From the NCBI GenBank assembly GCA_942491735.1, contig CALOCN010000014.1, forward strand, positions 2,232,001-2,296,000: 64,000 nt of DNA, in the 5' to 3' direction. Within the stretch, counting starts at the first letter, position 1, and the number at the start of each line of letters is the position of its first letter. Under the pieces are notes generated by a model. The model did not search any database and was not told the DNA's origin. It saw nothing but the letters and a program-made list of their open reading frames with translations. Below, piece after piece: positions 25,590-32,387 of the stretch. Origin of the DNA: CALOCN01 sp942491735. Lineage in GTDB: Bacteria; Eisenbacteria; RBG-16-71-46; JABDJR01. Both the position numbers and the translations under genes were made by a program.

Positions 25590-27143
25590 CTACCGCTTGA
25601 TGCGAAACGATCGAACGTCGCTCTCGCTGGCCACGTGAAGGGTGGAATCGCCCGCGACGGCGATGGCCCACGGGTACCACAGCATTTCGTTTCCGAGCCC
25701 CTCGGCGCCCCACATACCCAGGAACCTGCCCTGGGCATCGAACCCCTGGACGCGGTAGTTGTAGGTGTCGCAGACCCACACCCGACCCCGGGAATCCACC
25801 ACCAGGTCCGCCGGGCCGTTGAACTCGCCCGGCCCCGAACCCCGGCCGCCCCAGGTCAATTCCACCCCGGTGCTCCCGGGGGCCCCGGAATACCGGTGGA
25901 TCCTCTGGTCCCCGTCGCTGACATGGACCGCCCCGTCCGGTCCGACCGCGAGACCCAGGGGGGCGGTGGGCGTCGGGAGATCGTCCCCGGGCGCCGTTTC
26001 GGAGGGGGGCGTACCGCGCGTGGACCAGACCCTCAGGAGGTTTCCCTGCCGCGAGAACACCTGGACCCGGGCATGCACGGAGTCCAGGACATGCACTGTG
26101 GAGTCGGGCCCCACCGCGACCCGTGCCGGGAGACCGAACCGATCCCGGTCGTCCCCCTCCTTGCCCCACTTGCGCACGAACTCCCCGCCGAAGTTGAACA
26201 TCTGGATCCGGTGATTGTCCCCATCGGCCACATAGATGTCCCCGGTCGGGGAGACCGCCACATCGAGCGGGCGATCGAAACGGGCCTTGTCGGTGCCGTG
26301 GCCGCCCCAGAAATGATAGAGCGTGCCGTCACGGCCAAAGATCTGAACCTCGTGCAGGTCCTCGTCGGCCAGGATCAACTCCCCGGTCGCCAGGACGTCG
26401 AGGCCGTGGGGGCGTTGGAACAGACCGGAGAAGGACCCCAGAAAAGTGACGGGGGAGTCGGTGACCTCGCTCCCGAACAGCCGCTCCCCGCAGCGTTGAT
26501 CCTCGAACGCTTCGATGGCATCGATCAGTTCCTGCAGGGTCTCGCCAGTAGTGGCGTACTCCACCTCCACCGCGTCGAGCAGGGCCTCGGCTCCTTCCGA
26601 GAGATGGCGGGGAGACTCCGCATCCAGGAGCGGTTTCACGCTGTACCCGATCACCACCCGGGCACGTTGTCCGGTCTGGTCCAGGGAGCGATCCAGGAAC
26701 CGGGCGAACCGGGGAACGAACGGCCGGGTGAGATCGATCGATCCGTCCGAGGCCCGCAACGGCGCGGCGACCAGCACCCGGTCGCCGCGGCGGAACCACA
26801 CCAGCCCTCCCTCGTAGTCCTGGTACCCGTCCAGGAACCCGTCGGAGTGGAATCGGAGCGTGTTGCCGGTGACCACGGTGAGGGTGTCCGCGTCGAGGCC
26901 GGCAAGGATGCGATCGACCACGATCCGCACTTCGGTCACGAAGAGATCCTCCTGCGCCGGCTCGCGGTCCAGCCGTTGCAGGTGCAACCCGATCACCGTT
27001 CCCGTGAAGGCCTGAAGACAGCCATGGTGGTCTTCGGGAAAACCGAGCGGGGCGGCGGCAGGAGCCGGGGACGACAGGACCGCGAGCGCCGCAACCAGAC
27101 CCGGGAGGAACCCGCGGATGAGCCCGGTCCGCCCCGGGCTCAT
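25590..27143 (-). CDS. Exported NHL-repeat beta-propeller protein
   Basis: A 517-residue protein with a signal peptide (FLPGLVAALAVLSSPAPAAA). About 200 residues of unassigned N-terminal domain follow. Then come six NHL blades: RPHGLDVLATGELILADED, RPLDVAVSPTGDIYVADGDNHRIQMF, LPARVAVGPDSTVHVLDSV, APLGLAVGPDGAVHVSDGD, GPADLVVDSRGRVWVCDTYNYRVQ and WAIAVAGDSTLHVASE. It is a likely binding or scaffold protein outside the cytoplasm; the ligand is unknown. ATG at 27143 overlaps the stop of the alkyltransferase-like gene (ATGA), which settles the start against a longer in-frame option at 27170. Confidence 0.83.
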   Translation of the reverse strand: MSPGRTGLIRGFLPGLVAALAVLSSPAPAAAPLGFPEDHHGCLQAFTGTVIGLHLQRLDREPAQEDLFVTEVRIVVDRILAGLDADTLTVVTGNTLRFHSDGFLDGYQDYEGGLVWFRRGDRVLVAAPLRASDGSIDLTRPFVPRFARFLDRSLDQTGQRARVVIGYSVKPLLDAESPRHLSEGAEALLDAVEVEYATTGETLQELIDAIEAFEDQRCGERLFGSEVTDSPVTFLGSFSGLFQRPHGLDVLATGELILADEDLHEVQIFGRDGTLYHFWGGHGTDKARFDRPLDVAVSPTGDIYVADGDNHRIQMFNFGGEFVRKWGKEGDDRDRFGLPARVAVGPDSTVHVLDSVHARVQVFSRQGNLLRVWSTRGTPPSETAPGDDLPTPTAPLGLAVGPDGAVHVSDGDQRIHRYSGAPGSTGVELTWGGRGSGPGEFNGPADLVVDSRGRVWVCDTYNYRVQGFDAQGRFLGMWGAEGLGNEMLWYPWAIAVAGDSTLHVASESDVRSFRIKR

Positions 27144-27505
27144 ATCGCTCGGCGCCGGCGCGGTTTCCATCCGAACCGCTTCAGGTCCACCCGTCCCCTC
27201 CGGTTGAACTCCACTCCCTCGGCCTCCAGGAGGGCGCGCTGCACATCGGCCGATCCGTCCTCGACCCGCAGGCTGATCTCGCCCCGTGCGTTGAGAATAC
27301 GGAACCAGGGAACGGTGGATCCCGCGGGCAGCGCGTGCAGGGCGTACCCCACCTGTCGCGCGTGACCGGGCAGACCTGCCTCGCGGGCGACCTGGCCATA
27401 GGAGGCCACACGCCCCGCCGGGACCCGTCGTATCGTGCGATAGATGGCCCGGTAGGGCGCCGACAGGGTAGGGGACCCGGGCTGCCGAGTCGCGGATCGT
27501 GTCAC
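27140..27505 (-). CDS. Alkyltransferase-like DNA-binding protein (ATL)
   Basis: A 121-residue protein of the O6-alkylguanine-DNA alkyltransferase C-terminal fold: IYRTIRRVPAGRVASYGQVAREAG (winged helix), then RQVGYALHALP. The active-site position reads VPWFRILNARG, so the reactive Cys of the PCHRV motif is replaced by Trp. ATL proteins with this change bind alkylated guanines without repairing them and hand them to nucleotide excision repair. uvrC is in this window, though not adjacent. The start is GTG at 27505, nine bases after the stop of the beta-barrel gene; the Arg finger region RQV is present. Confidence 0.88.
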   Translation of the reverse strand: MTRSATRQPGSPTLSAPYRAIYRTIRRVPAGRVASYGQVAREAGLPGHARQVGYALHALPAGSTVPWFRILNARGEISLRVEDGSADVQRALLEAEGVEFNRRGRVDLKRFGWKPRRRRAI

Positions 27506-27513
27506 CGGGGCGG

Positions 27514-28140
27514 CTACAGGTACCAGTTGAACCCGAAGGTCAGCGACACCGCCGAGCCGGACACGCCCCCGCTCAATTCCTGCACGCTGTACTGCAGGTC
27601 CGGTCCGAACCCGAATCGGGGGGCGGTACGGAACTCGTAGCCTGCCGCGATGAGGAGGGCGCCGCCGCTCTCCTCGATCCCGGACGATCCGCCGCTCGTG
27701 AAGGGGATCTCCGCGCGGCCCGCTCCAAAGCCACCCCCGGCTCGGAGGTAGACTCCATCGCCACCCCGGATCCACCAGGTCAGCGCGCCCACGATGTTGA
27801 GCTGTCCGAGCTTGGTGTCGTCGATATTGCCGGACCAGCCCCCGATGTCCAGCGAGAGCATGAAGGCGGGGCTCATGCGGAATCCGAACCGCATGTTGCC
27901 TGCGACACCCGTTTCCTGTCCGGTACTGCCCTCATCGACGGAGAACTCACCGCTTCCCAGACCCAGCTGGAAGGCCAGCACCATCCCGTCGTCCTCGGCA
28001 TATCGGGAATCCGCGTGGGCCGTCACGGGCAGCCCGGTGAACACCACTAGGCCGGTCAGGACCAGCCCGAGTCGGACGGAACACCGAACCCACCGATTCG
28101 GACCAGGGGAATCTTCGAAGCGACGCATGAGAGTGAGCAT
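27514..28140 (-). CDS. Small outer-membrane beta-barrel protein
   Basis: A 208-residue protein with a signal peptide (LGLVLTGLVVFTGLPVTAHA). Alternating amphipathic strands follow (GMVLAFQLGLGSGEF, MRFGFRMSPAFMLSLDIGGW, GALLIAAGYEFR, FGPDLQYSVQEL) and it ends in SLTFGFNWYL with an aromatic near the C-terminus, as needed for BAM-dependent insertion. It belongs to the broad OmpA/OmpW-like barrel group; function unknown. ATG at 28140 has AAGAAAGG ten bases upstream; an in-frame ATG four codons later is possible. An AT-rich perfect palindrome lies about 45 bases upstream of the start. Confidence 0.8.
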   Translation of the reverse strand: MLTLMRRFEDSPGPNRWVRCSVRLGLVLTGLVVFTGLPVTAHADSRYAEDDGMVLAFQLGLGSGEFSVDEGSTGQETGVAGNMRFGFRMSPAFMLSLDIGGWSGNIDDTKLGQLNIVGALTWWIRGGDGVYLRAGGGFGAGRAEIPFTSGGSSGIEESGGALLIAAGYEFRTAPRFGFGPDLQYSVQELSGGVSGSAVSLTFGFNWYL

Positions 28141-28184
28141 GAACCTGTGGACCTTTCTTGGAGGGGAACCCTGATTCTACGTTA

Positions 28185-28200
28185 CATAATATATATTATG
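28185..28200. promoter_or_regulatory. Perfect 16-bp AT-rich palindrome (promoter/operator candidate)
   Basis: CATAATATATATTATG is its own reverse complement and is the most AT-rich stretch I noticed in the window. It lies between the exonuclease stop (28249) and the beta-barrel start (28140). It contains several -10-like hexamers on the minus strand (TAATAT, TATATT), but no convincing -35 is placed 16-18 bases before them. A promoter overlapping an operator for the beta-barrel gene is the simplest reading. Confidence 0.5.
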
Positions 28201-28248
28201 CGACATGTCCATGGGGGTCATCCAGGCGGGTGCCGGGCTCGTGTAGGC

Positions 28249-28851
28249 TCATTGCCCGCCCAGCCCACCCTGGGGCCCCCACAGGTACCGGAGGATCTCT
28301 GCCGTGGCCCTGGCGTCGTCCAGGGCGCGATGAAAGTTGGTCCCCGGCAGGACGATCTCCATCTTTCCCAGCATGCGTTCCACGCTGATCCCCGACGTGT
28401 CATGGCCATTGCGGGCCAGCCACATCAGGGCCACGCTGCGCACGTCCAGCCCACCACCGACAAAGGCGCTGCGGTAGTCGAGTCCGAACGCGGCGAACTC
28501 CTTGCGCAGGAGCGGCAGGTCGTAATAAATACCGAACGCGGCCAGGATGGCCTTGTTGCGCGGTCCGTACCACTCCACGAACCGGCGCCCCACGTGTTCG
28601 AAGGTGTCCCTTGCCGCCACCATGTCCGGGGTAATTCCGGTGATCTCGGTGATGAAGGGTTCGATCGGCACATCCCGGGGTCGCACCAACTCGCTGAACG
28701 GCGTTCCGGTTGGCTCGAGGGTCTTGCCGTCGAGGCGAACCGCGCCGAGCTCGATGATGTTGCTGGTCGACACATCGTTGGCCCCCTTGACCGGCGAGGA
28801 AGCCTCGAGGTCAAGGACCACAATGTCCGAGCGAAACCGCGGACGCCGCAC
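28249..28851 (-). CDS. DEDD-family 3'-5' exonuclease (DnaQ-like)
   Basis: A 200-residue exonuclease domain protein. Exo I is VVLDLEAS (Asp 14, Glu 16). Exo II lies in AFGIYYDLPLL (Asp near 111). Exo III is HRALDDARATAEI (His near 174, Asp near 179), making it DEDDh type. TGITPDMV is the typical epsilon-like loop. It could trim single-stranded DNA or RNA; a true polymerase III epsilon is not proven. GTG at 28851 is chosen because it starts the domain cleanly five bases after the upstream stop; a longer frame overlaps the upstream gene. Confidence 0.87.
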   Translation of the reverse strand: MRRPRFRSDIVVLDLEASSPVKGANDVSTSNIIELGAVRLDGKTLEPTGTPFSELVRPRDVPIEPFITEITGITPDMVAARDTFEHVGRRFVEWYGPRNKAILAAFGIYYDLPLLRKEFAAFGLDYRSAFVGGGLDVRSVALMWLARNGHDTSGISVERMLGKMEIVLPGTNFHRALDDARATAEILRYLWGPQGGLGGQ

Positions 28852-28855
28852 GCGC

Positions 28856-29533
28856 CTAGCCGGCCGCGGCTGCCTTGGCTTCGGCAAGGCGCAACTGGGC
28901 GCTCTGGGCCACCTGGGGGTTGCTGAAGTTGCGGGAAAGCTCTTCATAGATTGCGATGGCTTCGCCTTGGCGCCCCGCCTTCATGTAGTTTCGAGCCACC
29001 GCCATGCGGGTGTCCGCGGCCATGACCTCGTTCGAGGCGGACTCGGCCAGGCTCAGATAGAGTTCCGCAGCCTCCTCGTGACGGCTCAGGTTCTCCAGGC
29101 AGGCGGCGCGACCGCGCCGCGCGGCATCGGACAGAACGGCATCCTTGGAGTAGGCCTCCGCAGCCCGCCGGTAGTACTCATCGGCTTCCTGGTACTGCCC
29201 CTGGGCAAATCGGACATCGCCGTAGACCAGCAGACCCGCCTTGCCGCTCGTGGTGCCGCCATGATCCCGGGTCAGTTCCTCCAGGCGTCCCGCCGCCGCT
29301 TCGAGCGCGCCCCGCTTGAGCTCGGTCTTGGCCTCGATCAGCATGGCCGCCGCCTGTTCCTTGCCCCGCGCCGCGCCGGTGCGCACGAAATAGATCACCG
29401 AGGACAACACGATCAGCGCTGCGGCCACGCCGATGATGAGCCGCATGTGATCCTTGGCGTAGTCCGCCGCATCGGCGGTTCCCTGGAGTAGCGGGTCTTC
29501 CTTCAGTTGCTGTCTGGTCAGTCGATCGCTCAC
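28856..29533 (-). CDS. Membrane-anchored TPR protein (YfgM-like)
   Basis: A 225-residue protein. A short cytoplasmic tail precedes one membrane helix (LIIGVAAALIVLSSVIYFV, about 32-51). The rest is a periplasmic TPR array (AAAGRLEELTRDHGGTTSGKAGLLVYGDVRFAQGQYQEADEYY and further helices to the end). YfgM proteins work with SecYEG/PpiD in periplasmic folding, so a similar chaperone role is possible. The start is GTG at 29533 with GGGAG eight bases upstream, 11 bases after the stop of the preceding gene. The exonuclease gene follows after four bases. Confidence 0.78.
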   Translation of the reverse strand: MSDRLTRQQLKEDPLLQGTADAADYAKDHMRLIIGVAAALIVLSSVIYFVRTGAARGKEQAAAMLIEAKTELKRGALEAAAGRLEELTRDHGGTTSGKAGLLVYGDVRFAQGQYQEADEYYRRAAEAYSKDAVLSDAARRGRAACLENLSRHEEAAELYLSLAESASNEVMAADTRMAVARNYMKAGRQGEAIAIYEELSRNFSNPQVAQSAQLRLAEAKAAAAG

Positions 29534-29544
29534 CTGTGGCTCCC

Positions 29545-31137
29545 CTACTCTTCTTCGCCGACGGCTTCACCCGCGGCGGACATGAGATCCGTGACGAACT
29601 GCATGAGGGCGGCGGGATCCACCGCCGCCTTTGCGAATGCGGTCTTGACCGCGTCCACCTGGAGATCTCCGCCCTGCTTCCACAGGGTCAGGAGTTCCGA
29701 GCCGGCGGCGGGAGTGGCGAACCACTGCGCCCCGTGCGCTTCCACCAGGTTCTGTCGAATCCCGGCCGCCAGGAGCAGCCCCTGGAACTGGCTGGCCGAC
29801 CTGAGTCCGGCCAGGACCTCGGAATTGCGCTTGGCATCGGTGCTCGAGATCCGGGCGCCGGTGGCGTCCTTCATCGTGTCGCGGAACTCCTTCTGGAGAT
29901 CCCGCAACTCCTTGCCGCCCCGGTAGGCGCTGATCTCGAGTTGCGTCTTCCCGGCAAGTGCCCGCGCCTCGTACAGAAGACGGAAGGCACGGTAGTTGAG
30001 GTACTCGGCCGCGTCGTAGTGGTCGGCGTTGGCATGCTTGGTCAGCCACTGCGGCTCGTTCATGACGAAGGTGGGAATGTAGGCCAGCGCGGCCTGGGCG
30101 CCCAGGTTGGGCAGATACGCCGTCTCGAAGGTGGTCTGGGTGGATTGGGTGAAGGTCTGCGCCAAACCGACCGCGAAGACCAGATCCAGATCGTCCCCGA
30201 CTCCCCCCGCGGGGTTGACCGCGACGTTGACCTCGCCCGGTACCGCGGTGGGAAAGACGCCGGGCTGCATGGCCTTCCCATCGCGTCGGCGGTCATCCAG
30301 CAGGAGGTTGTCCCCCAGCGGGATTCCCAATCCGCCGTAGATGTCGGCCATGCGCTGGCTGCGCTGGGCCGCCGGGAATGCGTGCTCGAACCGGTTTCCC
30401 TGCAGCAGGTACGGCACGTCGTAGAAGCGAAGCTTGCGCGCTTCGATCCCGAGTTGGGTCTGGGTGATGGTTTCCAGAAGCTGGTCGTAGGTCTCCTGGG
30501 AAGCGACGATGAACTCGGCTCCCAGGGCGGCGAGGGCATCGAGGTCCAGCTGTTCCCGCTTGGCATAGAAGTCGGCGTAGTTGTCGAAGCCCCACGGCTG
30601 GTACTTCGCCTCGCGGCGGCTCATGATCTCGTTGCCGAAGATCCCGACCGTCTCGAAGAGGGGGTCCATGGCGGAGTAGATCTTGCGCCGGTCCGCGGCG
30701 TCCTCCGCCGTGGCCAAGCGCTTGTAGAGCGTGACGTAGTCGAGCTCCTCACTATCCAGTGCGGCACGGGCCGACTGCATGAAGGCCCGCTGCTCGTCCT
30801 CGAAGGCCGCGAGGTCCAGGTTCACGATGGACTCGACGAGAAACAGCCGCAGCTCCTCGGAGTGCGGGTCACCGGTTTCCGCGGCGACCTCGTCCACCGT
30901 CGACTGCTTGAGGATGAACGCGAAGTTCTTGTACACCCGCTCCGTGGCGGGTTTTTCCGCACGGGCCAGATACCGATAGAGGTGCTGGTTCAGGTTCTGG
31001 CGCAACTCGAGGGCCTTCTCGCGGATGCGCGAGACATCGGCGAAGGCGGGACTCGGTATCAGGTTCGCGGCCAGGGCACTTAGGGCAAGGACAGCCACCA
31101 GGGTGCGGCCGGCCACATGAGGGCTCGGTCGGTACAC
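29545..31137 (-). CDS. Secreted M3/M2-like metallopeptidase homologue lacking the zinc motif
   Basis: A 530-residue exported protein (signal peptide ends near AFA-D, residue 33), rich in alpha helices. Its shape recalls M3/M2-type peptidases: helical N-half, then NPAGGVGDDLDLVFAVGLAQTF (split here as NPAGGVGDDLDL and VFAVGLAQTF, about 309-330) where active relatives have a GG-DY-x-HExGHAxxF segment, then NYRAFRLLYEARA where relatives have the KLxYExxL helix. HExxH is absent, so it should be catalytically dead. The family call is from shape, not from a search. GTG at 31137 is preceded by AAGGAGG; an in-frame ATG at 31209 is less likely. It is followed by the YfgM-like gene. Confidence 0.6.
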   Translation of the reverse strand: MYRPSPHVAGRTLVAVLALSALAANLIPSPAFADVSRIREKALELRQNLNQHLYRYLARAEKPATERVYKNFAFILKQSTVDEVAAETGDPHSEELRLFLVESIVNLDLAAFEDEQRAFMQSARAALDSEELDYVTLYKRLATAEDAADRRKIYSAMDPLFETVGIFGNEIMSRREAKYQPWGFDNYADFYAKREQLDLDALAALGAEFIVASQETYDQLLETITQTQLGIEARKLRFYDVPYLLQGNRFEHAFPAAQRSQRMADIYGGLGIPLGDNLLLDDRRRDGKAMQPGVFPTAVPGEVNVAVNPAGGVGDDLDLVFAVGLAQTFTQSTQTTFETAYLPNLGAQAALAYIPTFVMNEPQWLTKHANADHYDAAEYLNYRAFRLLYEARALAGKTQLEISAYRGGKELRDLQKEFRDTMKDATGARISSTDAKRNSEVLAGLRSASQFQGLLLAAGIRQNLVEAHGAQWFATPAAGSELLTLWKQGGDLQVDAVKTAFAKAAVDPAALMQFVTDLMSAAGEAVGEEE

Positions 31138-31310
31138 GGAATCCTCCTTGGCTCCTCCCTGAAACGTCCCGAGGCTGAAGACCAGTCCTCCTCGAGTCGT
31201 CCAAGGCAATACAGTGAGACGGGTGAGAGACTTCCCGGCTTTCCCGGGTTGTTCGCGAGGGGCTTTTCGAGGGAGCCACAGCCCCCCTCTGACAGGAAAA
31301 AGCGGCGTCC

Positions 31311-31340
31311 ATTATCCCGGATAAGCCGGGTCTCTTTCAA
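31311..31340 (-). promoter_or_regulatory. Sigma-70 promoter upstream of the pseudo-peptidase gene
   Basis: On the minus strand TTGAAA (31340-31335) is followed after 18 bases by GATAAT (31316-31311). It starts a transcript about 165 bases before the GTG at 31137. The leader can form a GGGGCT/AGCCCC stem and a CGAGG/CCTCG stem. Confidence 0.55.
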
Positions 31341-31350
31341 CGGGGTAAAA

Positions 31351-32355
31351 TCAGGCGCCCCAGGCCTCCCCCCGGGCCAGGTCCAGCCACACATCGCGTT
31401 CGGTGGCCCCGCTTCCCTCGCCGACCCGGCAGCGCCACCGCTCCATGGGGCTCCGCACCCGGGCCACCGCGACCAGCGTGGCGACCCCCTGCGGTCGCAG
31501 TCGTTCCCCTTCGTCCTTGACCCGACGTTCCCACTCCAGCTTGAGAAGGTCGATCTTCTGGCGGCTCTCGTCCTGGGCCCGTCGACTCAGCCGTGACTTC
31601 ATCAGGCGCTTCTCTTCCTCGATGAGCTGGCGGTAGTACTGTTCCACGGTGGCGATCTCCCGTTGGACCTGGGGGCGGGTTTCCGCCTCGATCGTCCGGA
31701 TATGTTCCTCGACCCGGTCCTGGAGGACCTCCCAGCTGGCCCGGAACGCCGCTTCCAGATCCGCGGCCGGGGCCTCCGCGAACTCCTCGGACCCGGCCGG
31801 GAACGCGCCCATGAGGGTTCGCCGGGCCAGGGGGCGGTTGACCACCTTGCCCCGCTCGCAGTCGAACAGCACCGAACTCACGGATTCCTCACCGGCCTGG
31901 GAATACACCGTGATGCGGAAGGTGAACAGGATCAGCATGGCATAGCGCCGTTCCATGCACTCAACCACTCCCGAAAAACCGGGACGCCGGTTGGCGAGGA
32001 GACCGTCCCGGTTGAGATCGGCCCGGGCCGGCAGATACACCTCGGTGTAGCGTCCCCGGGTGCGCGCGTACCGCAGGAGCTCGTCATGGAGCCAGCTCCC
32101 CGGTGCGGCGAGCTCCACCCCGTTGCGCCCGGCCAGGCGCTTGCGGAACGTCAGGTGGATCCGCTCCCGGTCGAGATGGTCGGCCAGGCCGTCGGCCAGT
32201 GCCACGGAGTAGACCCCGTTCTCTTCCCCTTCGACCCGGCACCCGGCCCGCGCCAGGAGATCGAACACCCACCGGTGTCTTCCCGACCCGGGGCGCACAT
32301 CCCGGGCCGGGTCCGGTCCGTTCCCGGCCCGGCCCCCCGGCTCACGCTTTGCCAT
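31351..32355 (-). CDS. Coiled-coil partner of the RapA-like ATPase, unknown function
   Basis: A 334-residue soluble protein. The N-half is mixed alpha/beta (WVFDLLARAGCRVEGEENG, TEVYLPARADLNRDGLLA, ITVYSQAGEESVSSVLFDCERG). Residues about 205-285 form a long charged coiled coil (WEVLQDRVEEHIRTIEAET, EQYYRQLIEEEKRLMKSRL). A short beta tail ends in DVWLDLARGEAWGA. No named family is recognised. It begins 32 bases after the SNF2 ATPase stop, and its position and character match the C-terminal extension that RapA/HepA-like ATPases carry after the helicase core. I infer that the two subunits are a split version of one protein. Confidence 0.6.
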   Translation of the reverse strand: MAKREPGGRAGNGPDPARDVRPGSGRHRWVFDLLARAGCRVEGEENGVYSVALADGLADHLDRERIHLTFRKRLAGRNGVELAAPGSWLHDELLRYARTRGRYTEVYLPARADLNRDGLLANRRPGFSGVVECMERRYAMLILFTFRITVYSQAGEESVSSVLFDCERGKVVNRPLARRTLMGAFPAGSEEFAEAPAADLEAAFRASWEVLQDRVEEHIRTIEAETRPQVQREIATVEQYYRQLIEEEKRLMKSRLSRRAQDESRQKIDLLKLEWERRVKDEGERLRPQGVATLVAVARVRSPMERWRCRVGEGSGATERDVWLDLARGEAWGA

Positions 32356-32387
32356 GAAGGGGTCCCCCGTCCGCTCGGGGAGGCATG

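Noticed and set aside
28185..28200. AT-rich palindrome as a replication origin element
   Set aside because: No DnaA boxes, dnaA, dnaN or gidA genes are near.
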